A stretch of 64,000 nt of DNA from the NCBI GenBank assembly GCA_030068075.1, contig CM057826.1:69537312-69601311 (forward strand), read 5' to 3'. The stretch's first letter is position 1; every line of letters begins with the position of its first letter. The translations under genes and the position numbers were made by a program. The DNA is from Paguma larvata. Its lineage: Eukaryota; Chordata; Mammalia; Carnivora; Viverridae. The notes below the pieces were generated by a model. That model was not told the DNA's origin and did no database searches. It saw only the letters and a program-made list of their open reading frames with translations. Shown piece after piece: positions 34,485 to 45,030 of this stretch.

Positions 34485-34710
34485 ATAGTGTTTATTGTAA
34501 GTCAGATCCAGCTCTCAGGGCTATCTTTAGGTAGTAACTCATTTCATCTTCATAACAACTTTAGGAGATAAGCACTACATTTATCTCCAGTTGATAAATG
34601 AGAAAATTGAACCTGAAATGGTTTCAGTACCTTTTTTGAGTAAGTTCAGCCAGCAAGAGGCTTAGGAAATATTCAAAATAGAGTCCTTACTATTAGCCTC
34701 TTCAAGTGGT
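34485..34710 (-). mobile_element. MIR SINE, reverse
   Basis: AGTAACTCATTTCATCTTCA, TAACAACTTTAGGAGATAAGC, ATTTATCTCCAGTTGATAAATG, AGAAAATTGAACCTGAAATGG follows the MIR complement (ACTCATTTAATCCTCA, CAACAACCCTATGAGGTA, CCATTTTACAGATG, AGGAAACTGAGGC). Well ordered over most of its length. Confidence 0.72.
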
Positions 34711-34734
34711 TAATCTCCAGTCTCTGTTTAGTCC

Positions 34735-34870
34735 TTATTGGAACATTTATTTAGTGTTTAGTGTTTATAGTATCCCAAGCTGGCTGCTGGGGATAAAGAT
34801 AAATAAGACAGTTATGTAAATCAGTAAACCTCATTTTACTGTGTGCTGTGATAGGAACACAGGCAGGGAT
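34735..34870 (-). mobile_element. Possible L2-class fragment, reverse
   Basis: TGGAACATTTATTTAGTG, CTGGCTGCTGGGGATAAAG, ATAAATAAGACAG suggests the ancient pattern ATTTATTGAGCACC / GCACTGGGGATACA / GAACAAGACAG. Weak, and adjoining the MIR. Confidence 0.35.
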
Positions 34871-35560
34871 TGTCACTTGACACATAACAAAATGAAAAAC
34901 AAGAAGGCAGTTAGATTAACAACGAACGGTTCTATAATTTTCAACTTCGCATAGTTTTATAGCAATTTGAACATACTCATATTGGCAGTTATATTCATAA
35001 TGACGGCCACAAGTTACTAAAGAGGATTTAATCTGTGTTCACAGATTTGTTGGTTAAAACAACATTGGTTAAAAAAGAGGGTGGTACATTCATAAACTGT
35101 ATATCCATACATTTATGGATAGTCTGTTCATGTTTTGGACTTTATTTTTAAGTTTTTCAGTATTCATTTTATTTTGTTATATTTCATTTCAATATTTCAT
35201 TTCATTTCAATGTTTCATTATATTTTGAAATTTTTATGTTTTTGTGGTTGTTCCAGGGCTAACCACATACATTTTAGTTTACCAGAACCTACATCAGATC
35301 TGTTCTAACTTATTCCAGACAGAGAACTGCTGCTCCACTATAGCTCCATATGTTTTTTTCTTTCTCCAATTATCATTATCCATATTGCATCTACACAGGC
35401 TACAAAAGCAATGATACATTGCCACTACTTTAATAATTTCACATTGATTACAGAGACCGAGGAAAGAAAGGAAGCAAGTATATATTCATAGATTTTATTA
35501 TGTTTACCACCTTTTTATACCTTTATGGTTCTTTTCATTTGTTCCTGTGAGTTTGGAATT
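34871..35560. other. Unique AT-rich sequence
   Basis: No gene or family repeat. A short TTTCAATATTTCATTTCATT direct-repeat cluster lies at about 35160-35220. Confidence 0.35.
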
Positions 35561-35786
35561 TTTAAATTTATTTTTATTTTCGTTATTTTTATTATTTATT
35601 ATTTTTTTATTTTAGTTAACATAGAGGATTATATTAGTTTTAGGTGTACAATTTAGTGATTCAACAATTCTATGTATTACTCAGTGCTCATTATAAGTGT
35701 ACTCTTAAATCCCCATCACATATTTGACCGATCCCCCACCCAACTCTCCTTATTTTAACTGTCATTTTTTTCTCTGCAGTTGAGAG

Positions 35787-35800
<14 letters not shown>

Positions 35801-35848
<48 letters not shown>
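35801..35848. repeat. (TC)24 microsatellite
   Basis: A pure TC run of about 24 units, a GA run on the L1 sense strand, inside the L1 3' UTR. Confidence 0.97.
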
Positions 35849-35854
<6 letters not shown>

Positions 35855-37503
35855 ACTTTGCTCCTTTGTTTTGTTACTTAAATTCCACATATGAGTGAAA
35901 TCACAGTTTGTTTTTTTTTTTTTCCTGATTGACTTATTTCACTTAGCATTATACTCTCAAGCTCCCTCCATGTTGTTGCAGATGGCAAGACTTCATCTCT
36001 TTTATGGCTGAGTAATACTCCATTGTATGTGTATACCACTCTACTTTATTCATTTGTCTATCGATGGACACTTGGGCTGTTTCTGTAACTTGGCCATTGT
36101 GAATAATGCTGCAGTAAACATAGGATGCATGTATCTCTTTGAATTAATGTGTTTGTATTTTGGGGGTAAATACCCAGTAGTGTGATTACTGGATCCTAGG
36201 GTAGTTCTACTTTTAACTTTCTGAGGACACTCCATACTGTTTTCCACAGTATCTGCACCAATTTGCATTCCCACCAACAGTGCACAGGGCACCTTTTTTC
36301 CCACACCCTCACTGTTTGTTGTGTTGTGGATTTTAACCATTCTGAAAGGTGTGAGGGGTTATCTCATTGTAGTTTTGATTTGCATTTCCCTGATGGTAAG
36401 TGGTGTTGCACATCTTTTCATGTATCTGTTGGCTTTCTGGATGTCTTCTTTGGAGAAATGTCTGTTTGTATCCTCTACACATTTTGACCTGGTCTATTTG
36501 AGTTTTAGGTAAATTCGTCAGTTTTTATATAATTTGGATACTGACCCTTTATCAAATACGTCTTTTGCAAATATCTTCTCCCATTCAATGGACTTCCTTT
36601 TAGCTTTGTTGATTGTTTCCTTTGCTGTGCAGAAACTTTTTTATTTTTATGTAGTCCCAACAGTTTGTTTTTGTTTTTCTATCCCTTGCCTCACAAAACA
36701 TATATAGAAAAACGTTGCTACGGCCAATGTCAGAGAAATTACTGCCTGTGCTCTCTTCTAGAATTTTTCTGGTTTCAGGTCCCACATTTAGGGTTTTAAC
36801 CCATTTTGAATTTATTTCTGTTTATAGTGATAGTGGTACAGTTTCATTTTTTTGCATGTAGCTGACCAGCTTTCCCAACACCTTTTGTCGAAGAGACTTT
36901 CTTTTTCCCATTGCATGTTCTTTCCTGCTTTGTCAAAGATTAATTGATCTTTTAATCGTGGGTTTGTTTTGGGGTTTTTTATTGTGTTCTATTGATCTAC
37001 ATGCCTATTTCTTGTCAGTACCATGCTGTTTTGATCACTACAGCTCTGTAATGTTACTTGAACTGGAATTGTGATACCTCCAGTTTTATCTTTCAGTATT
37101 GCTTTGGCTATTCAGCGTCTTTTATGCTTCTATACAAATGTTAGAACTCTTTATTCTAGTTCTGTGAAAAATGCTATTGGTATTTTGATAGGGATTGCAT
37201 TGAATGTGTAGATTGCTTTGAGTAGTATAGACATTTTAACAATATTTGTTTTCCAACCCATGAGCGAAAAAAGTCTCTCTATTTCTTTGTGTTGTCTTCA
37301 TTTTTTTTCATCATTGTTTTATAGTTTTCAGATTATTGGTCTTTCACCTCTTTAGTTATGTTAATTCCTATTTTATTCTTTTTGATGTAATTGTAAATAG
37401 GATTGTTTTCTTAATTTCTCTTCCTCTGCTTCATTATTGGTGTATAGAAATGCAACAGATTTTTGTACATTGATATTGTGTCCTGCTACTTTACTGAATT
37501 ATT

Positions 37504-37714
37504 AAATTTTTTAATGTTTATTTATTTTTGAGAAAGAGAGAGACAGAGTGTAAGTGGGGGAGGGGCAGAGAGAGAGGGAAACACAATATGAAGCATGCTT
37601 CAGGCTCTGAGCTGTCAGCACAGAGCCCAACGCAGGGCTTCAACTCTGCAACCTTGAGATCGTGACCTGAGCCAAAGTCTGATACTTAACTGACTGAGCC
37701 ACCCAGGCACCCCA
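37504..37714 (-). mobile_element. CAN SINE inside L1 ORF2, reverse
   Basis: TTTTTTAATGTTTATTTATT tail complement, GAGCTGTCAGCACAGAGCCC, head ending CTGAGCCACCCAGGCACCCC. Flanked by TGAATTATT at 37495-37503 and 37715-37723. It interrupts L1 ORF2, so it is younger than the L1. Confidence 0.93.
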
Positions 37715-38229
37715 TGAATTATTTTTTAAAATGTACCATTGGATTTGGTTTGGTAAAATTTTGATGAGAATTTTTGCATCTACTTTCATCAAAGATACTG
37801 ACCTATAGTTGTCTTTTTTAGTGATGACTTTACCTGGTTTTGGTATCAGGGTAATACTGGCCTCATAGAATGAATTTGGAAGACTTTCTTCCTCCTTCAT
37901 GTCTTGGAATAGTTTGAGAAGAATAGGTACTAACTCTTCTTTAAATGTTTGGTAGAATTGGCCTGTGAAGCCATCTGGTCCTGGACTTTTGTTTGTTGGG
38001 AGTTTTTGATTACTGATTCAATTTCATTGGTGGTAATTGGTCTATTCAAATTTTCTGTTTCTTCCTGCGTCAGTTTTAGCAGTTTATATGCTTTTAGGAA
38101 TTTATCCACTTTTAGCATTGTCCAATTTGTTGGCTTATAGTTATTCATAATATTTTCTTATAACTGTTTGTATTCTTGTGATATCAATTGTTATTTCCCT
38201 TCTTTCATTTGTGGTTTTGTTACTTTGAG

Positions 38230-38482
38230 TCCTCTCTTTTTCCTTTCTTCTTTCCTTTCCTTTCCTCTTTCCCCTCCGCTCCTCTCCTCCCCTCCCCTCT
38301 CCTCTCCCCCTCCCCTCTCCTCTCCTCCCCTCCCCTCTCCTCTCCTCTCCTCTCCTCTCCTCTCCTCTCCTCCCCTCTCCTCCCCTCCCCTCTCCTCTCC
38401 CCTCCTCTCTCCTCTCCTCTCCTCTCCTCTCCTCTCCTCTCCTCTCCTTTCTCCTTTCCTCTTCCCTTTCCTTTCCTCTTTC
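38230..38482. repeat. 253-nt homopyrimidine tract, (CTCCT)n-like
   Basis: All C or T except one G at 38278. Core units are TCTCC/CCTCC pentamers with TTTCC/CTTTC at the ends. It expanded from a short pyrimidine stretch in the L1 ORF2 complement (CCTCTCTTTTTCC). Open frames across it on both strands are repeat artefacts. Confidence 0.97.
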
Positions 38483-40077
38483 ATGAGTTTGGCTAGATGT
38501 TGATCAATTTTGTCAGTCTTTTCAAGAACCAGCTCCTCATTTCATTGATCTGTTGTATTCATTTTTTTTTTTTTTTTAGTTTCTATATCATTTATTTCTG
38601 ATCTAATCTTTATTTCCTCCTGCTGCTGTTTTAGGATTTTGTTTGTTGTTCTTTTACTAGATCCTTTAGGTGTAAGTCTAGTTTATTTGAGATTTTTCTT
38701 GCTTTTTGAGGTTGACGAGTATCACTATAAACTTCCCTCCTAGAGCCATTTTTGCTGGATCCCAAAGATACTGGACTGTTACATTTTCATTTTCATTTGT
38801 TTCCATGCACTTTTTAAATTCTTTTTTTTTTTTTTTTTTGTTTTCTTGATTAGCCTATTCATTGTTTAGTATGGTGTTTTACCTCCATGTATTAGTGCTC
38901 TTTCCAGATTTTTTTTTTTTTTTTTTTTTGGTGGTTGATTTCTAGTTTCTTGAAGGCATTGTGGTCAGAAAACATGCATTGTATGACTGAAGTTTCTAAA
39001 ATTTGTTGAGACTTGTTTTGTGGCCTAAAATGTAGTCTTTCTGAAGAATGTTCCTGTGCACTTGAAACAAATGTTTATTTTGCTGTTTTGGGATGGAATG
39101 TTCTGAATGTATCTGTTAAGTCCATCTGGTCCAGTGTGACATTCAAAGCCATTGTTTCCTTGGTTTTCTGTTGGAATGATCAGTCCATTGCTGTAAGTGG
39201 GGTGTTAAAGTCCCCTACTATTACTGTTTTACTATGTTTATGTTTATTATTAGCTATTTTATATATTTAGATGCTTCCATGTTGGGTACATATTTATGAT
39301 TGTTATATCTTACTTTTGGAATTTCCCCCTTTGTATTATATAGTGTCTTTCTTCATCTGTAACAGTCTTTGTTTTAAAATCTACTTTGTCCGATAAAAGT
39401 GTTGCTATTGCAGCTTTCTTTCAACCTCTACTTGCATGATAAATATTTCTCCATCTCCTCACTTTCAGTCCGCGAGTGTCTATAGGTTGGAAATGAGTCT
39501 CTTATAGGCAGCATATAGGTGAATGTTATTTTCTTATTCATTGTCACCCTATTTCTTTTGAATAGAGTGTTTATTCCATTTACATTCCGAGTATTTGTTG
39601 ATAGACATGTACTTATCGCTATTTTGTTACTTGATTTATGGTTGTTTGTGTATTTTTTCTCTGATTCTTCTCTTGGTCTCTTTCATGGTTTGTTGGCTTT
39701 CTTTAGAGATATACTTAGATTCATTTCTTTTTATTCTTTGCATATCCATTACTGGTTTTTGACTTGGGGTTTTATTTAGGTTTATATATAACATGTTCTG
39801 CATATAACAGTCTATATTTGTGGTTGTTTAAATTTGAATCCATGCTTTACTCCTCTCCTTCACATTTTAGGTACATGGTATCATATTTTACGTGCTTTTA
39901 TTTCGTGAATCTCTTGACTGATTTTTATAGAGATACTTATTTTTACCACCTTTTTGTTTACTACTTTCCATACTCTGACTTGTAGTCTTTCGTTTCTACT
40001 CAGAGTCACCTTTAATATTCCCTCTAGGGCTGGTTTAGTGGTCATGAACTCCTTTAGTTTTTGTCCGAGAAACTATT

Positions 40078-40277
40078 TTTTTTTTTAAAGTTTATTTATT
40101 TATTTTGAGACAGAAGGAAAGTGGAAGAGGGGCAAAGAGAGAGAGAGAGAAGGAGAGAATTCCTAGAAGGCTCTGCACGGAGACTGATGTGGGGCTCAAA
40201 CTCACGAACTATGAGATCATGACCTGTGCTAGAATCATGAGTCGGACACTTAACCGACTGAGTCATATAGGCATCCC
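40078..40277 (-). mobile_element. CAN SINE inside L1 ORF1, reverse
   Basis: TTTTTTAAAGTTTATTTATT, GA-rich body, GTGGGGCTCAAACTCACGAAC, head ending CTGAGTCATATAGGCATCCC. Flanks CCGAGAAACTATT and CTGAGGAACTCTT suggest a decayed target-site duplication. Confidence 0.88.
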
Positions 40278-40489
40278 TTCTGAGGAACTCTTTATCAGTC
40301 CTTCTATTCTGAATAGTAGATGTGGATAGAGTATTCTTGGCTGCATATTGTTCCCTTTCAGCACTTTTAATATATCTTGCCACTCCCTTCTGGCCTGCAG
40401 AGTATCTGCAGAAAATTCTGCTGATAGCCTTATGCGGTTTCCCTCATATGTACCTATTGTCTCTTGCTGCTTTAAAACATTTTTCTTAG

Positions 40490-40730
40490 AGTGCCTGGGT
40501 GCTCAGTCTGTTAAGCTTCTGACTTCAGCTCAGGTCATGATCTCATGGTTTGTGTGTTCGAGGCCTGTGTTGGGCTCTGTGTTGACAGCTCAGAGCCGCC
40601 TGGGGCCTGCTTTGGATTCTGTGTCTCCCTCTCTCTCTGCCCCTCTCCTGCTCATGCTCTCCTTGTCTCTCTCTCTTTCTCTCAAAAATAAACATTAAAA
40701 AATTTAAAAAATTAAGAAAAATTAAAAAAA
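40490..40730 (+). mobile_element. CAN SINE inside L1 ORF1, forward
   Basis: AGTGCCTGGGTGCTCAGTC head, GATCTCATGGTTTGTGTG, TGGGCTCTGTGTTGACAGC, CT-rich body and a long A-rich tail. Flanked by an imperfect AAACATTTTTCTTA / ATATGTTTTTTCTTT pair. It faces 40078-40277 head to head about 210 bp away. Confidence 0.9.
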
Positions 40731-41279
40731 ATATGTTTTTTCTTTATCACTACTTTTTGCTATTTTCATTACTATGTGTCTTGGTGTGGATCTACTCAGG
40801 TTGATATTTTGGGAGAATCTCTGTCATCGGGATCTGAGTATCTATTTCCTTCTCCAGATTAGGGAAGTTTTCAGCTGTTATTTCTTTGAATACATTTTAT
40901 TCCTTCCTATCTCTTTCGTCTTCTTCTGGGACCCCTAAAACTTGAATGTTATTACTTTGATGGAGTCACTGAGTTCTCTGAGTCTATTCTCATTTCACAC
41001 AGTTTTTTTTTTTTTTTTTTTTCTCCCATTGTTCAGCTTGATTCCCTTACAATATTCTGTCTGTCAGGCCATTAATTCATTATTTTGCTTTCTCTAACCT
41101 ATTTATTCCATCAAGTTTATATTTTATTTCATTTATCATAGTCTTCATTTGATTTAATCTTTTTTATATCTTTGTTAAGGGTCTCACTGATGTCCTCCAC
41201 TCTTTCTTAAACACAGCAAGTATCTTTATGACAATTAGTTTATATTCCCTATCAAACATTAATGATAGCATTTCTCTTA

Positions 41280-42150
41280 GGTCTCTTGTTGTAGTCTTAC
41301 CCTGTTCTTTCATTTGGGACTTATTCCTATGTCTCCTCATTTTATCTAACTCTCTATATCTGTTTCCATGTGTTAGGAAAGTCAGCTATGTCTTCGTTCC
41401 TGAAGGTAATGATCTTCTTACCTTCATAGAAGAGGCCCTATGGTGTCCTGCAGTGCAGTGCCCCCTGTTCCCCAGGACGTGATGCTTGAAGGAATGTCTC
41501 CTATGTGTGTTGTGGGATATCATGGCTTCTTTTTCCTTCAGGGTCACCTTTTGCCTGTCATGGAAGTACTTGATCCCCACCTGGATCAGGTGCATTTTAA
41601 CAAGGTGTATACTGGTCTCCTTGTAAAATGATCTGTTGGTGCTGTCAAAACTGAGGCCCCACGTTAGGAGACTCTGTGTTGATAGGTTTTGTGCTGGTCT
41701 TTTTTGGGGGGGGGAGCAGGGGGCATAGCCCTGGCACTGAAGCAACTTGACAGGAAAGGGCAGATCCACTGAAATTTGGGGGATCGGTCTTCTTGTAACA
41801 AGTTAGGTAGTTACTGTGGGCACCAAACTGGTTCCCGAAGGTGGGTGTGTTTTTGATGGGGACTGGGGGAGAGAAATGGTGCCTTCCAGCTCCTTTGTGC
41901 TTGGAAGAGGAGCCTTTGAAAGCAAGAGGGTCAAATTTTACCAGTTCTTACAAACAGCAGAACTAGAAGTCTAGAGTTTCAAAAACCAGGGCTAGGCTCT
42001 GGAAGAGCTGGGAGGGCATTAGGAAGCTGAGTCCCCACCATCAAGCAGAGATACATCTTTGATAAAAAGCCAGGGTACACAGGAGGGAGGGTGATTTCCT
42101 CATCTCAGAGCATCTCTCAGAGAGGCAGGATGACTTGGAGACCCCTCCAG
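41280..42150 (-). promoter_or_regulatory. Decayed L1 5' UTR, reverse
   Basis: Richer in G and C than its surroundings. The complement carries the landmark string CACCTGATCCAGGTGGGG, GGTGACCCTGAAGG, CACGTCCTGGGGAACAGG and GTTACAAGAAGACC-type segments that I recall from carnivoran L1 5' UTRs. Most CpG positions appear as TpG/CpA, indicating long methylation and decay. An intact copy would act as an internal pol II promoter; this one probably does not. Confidence 0.55.
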
Positions 42151-42440
42151 GAACAGGAGCCTAGGAAGATGGCTGAGTAGGATTCTAAGTTCCCTTTGTC
42201 CCAGGAAGACAGGTAGATAACACTCACATCAGTGTAAGTAATCCAGCAAACGACCCCAAACACTGGCAGAACAAACTTCACATCTAAAGGTAAAGGGCCA
42301 CATGGAAGAAGGTAGGAAGGGTGCAGATGCAGTTTGGGAGTGAAGGGAACCATCCCTGTCCATGGTTGGGAGTGAGCTGGGGCACAGCTGAAGGTGAGAA
42401 ACAAACTATTATACTGGTGAACCTGGAAGGGGAGGTGAAT
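42150..42440 (+). promoter_or_regulatory. Inverted L1 5' tip with YY1-type motif
   Basis: Opens AGGAGCCTAGGAAGATGGC, matching the start of L1 5' UTRs (GGAGCCAAGATGGC type). The AAGATGGC YY1-binding motif lies at 42166-42173 on the plus strand. It continues with GCAGAACAAACTTCACATC and CCACATGGAAGAAGGTAGG. It is opposite in direction to the adjoining L1 body, with the RNA 5' end at the junction. Confidence 0.6.
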
Positions 42441-42444
42441 ACCC

Positions 42445-43320
42445 CTATCATTTGAAGTCTACCTCTTAAATCTGGTATCTATTTTCTCTAGTCTCTTTGA
42501 CTATCTCCTTCCTTGATCTCTCTGTTAATACCTGTGTTTCATTTGGTAATATACATCACATGTTAGGTTACTCTAATTTCTGGTTAATTGCCCTATGGTT
42601 TTGGCAATGTCTTGGTGCCACACTGCTCAGTAGTCAGACTCAGTTAAAGTCAGGAAATAAGATCAGTCTTTGAAATTTGTCCTGACCCTAGCAGAACTAT
42701 TTTTAGCTATCTCTTCCTTGTTCTCTCTGGTGAACTAGATGATCTGCGGTTTAGCGCATTGTTCTTAATTAAGTTATTATTTGTAAGAGTGTCTTTATAA
42801 GTGAACTTTCCCACATACCATTTCAAATAAAGGCAGACTCCGGGGAGTGCTTTGGGGCTCTTAATTTTTGTGGATTTCCTGTCCTTCTGGGCCACTAGTC
42901 TATGTGCTGAAAGTGATTGTAGCCTGTGTTCTTCCCATCTTGCTTCTCCAAAAATGGAATGTCCACTCATTAAGCAAGCTGTGTTTTTGGCTGGTTATGC
43001 CTGATATTGAACCTCTATTCCATGTGTATGGACTTGGTAGAGGAAGGAAGCTCCTAACCTTTTTGGATGTACTCACTAGGTACTTAACGTCTTCAATATA
43101 GTGTTGGAGGGGATGAGAAATGTTGGTGGCCTGCCCTTTACAGTTATAGTAACTCTGGTTTTGGCACGGAGGACAAAAACAGCTCCGTCCTCTTTACCGC
43201 ACCCACCCTGTACACATGTACCTTCCATCAAGGTGACCCGGGTGATAAGAGGTGACCTGGGTGAGAATAGCATAAACCCCCACTGTTCTTGTAGGATTTT
43301 AGGAGATACTCTAAAATAAA
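42445..43320. other. Unassigned segment, possibly an old repeat or LTR
   Basis: Not recognised. It has mixed composition, with a more GC-rich part at 43120-43270. A near-perfect direct repeat AGGTGACCCGGGTGA / AGGTGACCTGGGTGA lies at 43231 and 43250. An AATAAA occurs at about 42826-42831. Minus-strand open stretches at 42707-42970 and 43076-43273 give no recognisable protein. It could be an unrecognised LTR, further L1 5' sequence or unique DNA. Confidence 0.35.
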
Positions 43321-44455
43321 TGATTTTTTCTTTAATATATGCCCTTAGAATAATTTTCAGAGGCCTAATGTATTTATATTAATGGTTTTCACCAACTTCG
43401 CTTTTTTCTCTAGAGAGAATTTCTGCAGATGCCTCATGGTGCCATTATAGGTAGCGACTAAATTCATATTTTAAAGAATACTTAAAATTATCTGAATATT
43501 TTATTAACGTAAAGAACAGTATCCTTCCTCAGTAATGTGAGATAAATGAAGTATAACCACAAATGCTGGGAATCAATTTAAGACTACACTAATTCTATTT
43601 CAAAAAACTTAAAATAAAATGAAAGACATTATAATTCTTTAATCTAATTTTCTATTACCAGAAACTGGGTCACATATTTACAAATATCATAGAAGTTACA
43701 CAATACGTGCTTGAAAATTCATTATTTGCCTATTATTATAATTTTCACATTACATTTCCTTACCTCCCACTCTTTCATCTCACAGCCCACAGAGTTAGTT
43801 TCTTCAGAACATTTTGGAGCATTTCTTAATCATCATCAGTATCATCATTTTAATAACCTCTTTTATTCCTTTTATTCCATGAATTTCAAACTCAATTTAT
43901 ATTTCTCCTGGGATGAGCATCAAGAAAATTGTTCTAATCCATTTCATAAGTGGCTTAATAAATAGTGGTTTAGAATTAATGTATTCCATGAACATTGATA
44001 GAATTAAGGAAACTTATTGAAAGATAAGGTATGATTCTAGCTTCCAGTTAGCTTACTGTAATATAAGAAACAAAGAGAGTTCAGAAAATATACAAATGTA
44101 GCATTTTTATTTTGAAAAGTGAAGTATTTTTTAATTTTATGGGGTTCAATTGGTACACAAAGAAATGGGTGTTCAATTTTATTTGAATTGGAAACACTAT
44201 ACAACTTCAATTGTTGGTATGTCTTGACATAAGGATTCCATATTGTAAGCATAGTGCAAAATACAGGTAGTTTGAGATGGGCAAGTAGTTCTATTCAACT
44301 AGTCTCTCGGGTGTATGACATCAGAATGTAAAGACAAAAACTCTGGAGAGTTAGGCAATGACCAAATTTACTCTTCATACTTTACTCAGTAATTTTAACT
44401 TTATCTAGTAGATAAGAGGAAACAACTGAATGAATAGTTTGAAGTTGGGAGATAA
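43321..44455. other. AT-rich unique sequence
   Basis: No repeat or gene recognised. Confidence 0.35.
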
Positions 44456-44459
44456 TCAG

Positions 44460-45030
44460 GATCACATTTTCATTGTTGTTGTTATTGGTTTTAGGAAGAT
44501 TTCTCTGCCAAATTTTGGAAGATAGAACACCTAGACTAGTTAAGAGACTATAGTTATTATCCATATAACAGGCAGCACCAGTGAAGATGGAGCAGATGGT
44601 TATAGGATAGATATAAAAGTTATTAATAAGGTGAAAGAAATAGGACTTCATTACCAATTTATATAGAGACTGAGAGGAATAAAGGATTTAAAGACAATTC
44701 TAGGTTTCATGATTGTGTGACCACATTGATGGTGATGTTATTAAACAGTATTGATTTTTGGAGGAAAACTGAATGCTTTCAGTTGGAGACACAGCGGTTT
44801 TGGTATACCCAAGGGACACCAGTTACTTATGCCTGGTAGATAGTTGAATGCATAGGTTTGAAATGCAGAGGTCAGATCTGCGCTAGAGATAAATATTTGG
44901 AAGTCATTCACAAATATGAATTCATGAAGTCGTAAAAGTGAAGAAAATCTCTTTTTAAAAATACCAAGTCTGAGGGACAGAACTCTGGGAAAGCAACATT
45001 TAAAGGGAAAGCTAAGATAACTTATTTAGG
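44460..45030 (+). mobile_element. Ancient interspersed repeat, family not named
   Basis: TTTTAGGAAGATTTCTCTGCC, ACTAGTTAAGAGACTATAG, GCACCAGTGAAGATGGAGC, AGACAATTCTAGGTTTCATG, GCCTGGTAGATAGTTGAATG, GAGGTCAGATCTGCGCTAG and GGAAGTCATTCACAAATATG follow, in order, a widespread old mammalian repeat that I recognise by pattern (TTTAGGAAGATCACTCTGG ... GAGGTCTGGGCTGGAGATA ... GGGAGTCATCAGCATATAG) but cannot name with confidence. Confidence 0.5.

Larger units (their letters stand above)
36000..39620 (-). pseudogene. L1 ORF2 (endonuclease/reverse transcriptase) pseudogene
   Basis: Broken minus-strand ORF2. C-terminal remnant at 36050-36340 has [22 protein letters not shown]-domain remnant at 37640-37900 has [16 protein letters not shown] and, after it, [19 protein letters not shown], matching the L1 RT fingerprint. 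A further stretch at 37930-38148 corresponds to the region just N-terminal of it. The endonuclease end lies around 39300-39620 (TCCGATAAAAGTG encodes a SDK-type motif on the minus strand). Stops, frameshifts, a SINE (37504-37714) and the pyrimidine expansion (38230-38482) abolish function. In an intact L1, ORF2p nicks target DNA and reverse transcribes the RNA. Confidence 0.78.
39980..41270 (-). pseudogene. L1 ORF1 pseudogene
   Basis: The complement of the ORF1 end is at about 39990-40070 (GGTTTAGTGGTCATGAACTCC, resembling the complement of ...TTRPALKELL). The RRM/C-terminal region follows at 40280-40480 (CACTCCCTTCTGGCCTGC), then coiled-coil-type sequence to about 41270. Two SINEs lie inside. 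The reading frame is destroyed. ORF1p in active L1s is a trimeric RNA chaperone. Boundaries are inferred from landmark order. Confidence 0.65.
35564..42440 (-). mobile_element. Near full-length L1, reverse, with inverted 5' tip
   Basis: From left to right the plus strand gives the complement of: A-rich tail (35564-35612), 3' UTR, ORF2 (about 36000-39620), an inter-ORF spacer (about 39620-39980), ORF1 (about 39980-41270) and a G/C-richer 5' UTR (41280-42150). At about 42150 orientation switches: AGGAGCCTAGGAAGATGGC is the forward start of an L1 5' UTR and runs to about 42440. This is the geometry expected from twin priming. Three SINEs and a 253-nt pyrimidine tract interrupt it. CpGs are largely lost and frames are broken, so it is old and inactive. 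No target-site duplication was found. Confidence 0.78.

Noticed and set aside
37640..38148. Reverse transcriptase-like protein as a host gene
   Set aside because: It is part of the broken L1 ORF2, with neighbouring L1 landmarks in order.
38191..38484. Long open frames on both strands rich in Ser/Pro/Leu or Arg/Glu
   Set aside because: They are translations of the CTCCT pyrimidine tract; no start context, domain or conservation is implied.
41386..41769. 127-codon minus-strand open frame
   Set aside because: It lies in the L1 5' UTR complement; the sequence text matches L1 5' UTR landmarks, not a host protein.
42707..42970. 87-codon minus-strand frame ending in a basic Ser-rich tail
   Set aside because: The tail looks protein-like, but there is no recognisable family, no splice or conservation evidence, and the segment may be a repeat; kept only as part of the unassigned-segment finding.
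43395..43450. Acceptor-like TTTTTTCTCTAG with a nearby GTAGCG
   Set aside because: The intervening segment is only about 35 nt and the donor is weak; no supporting context.
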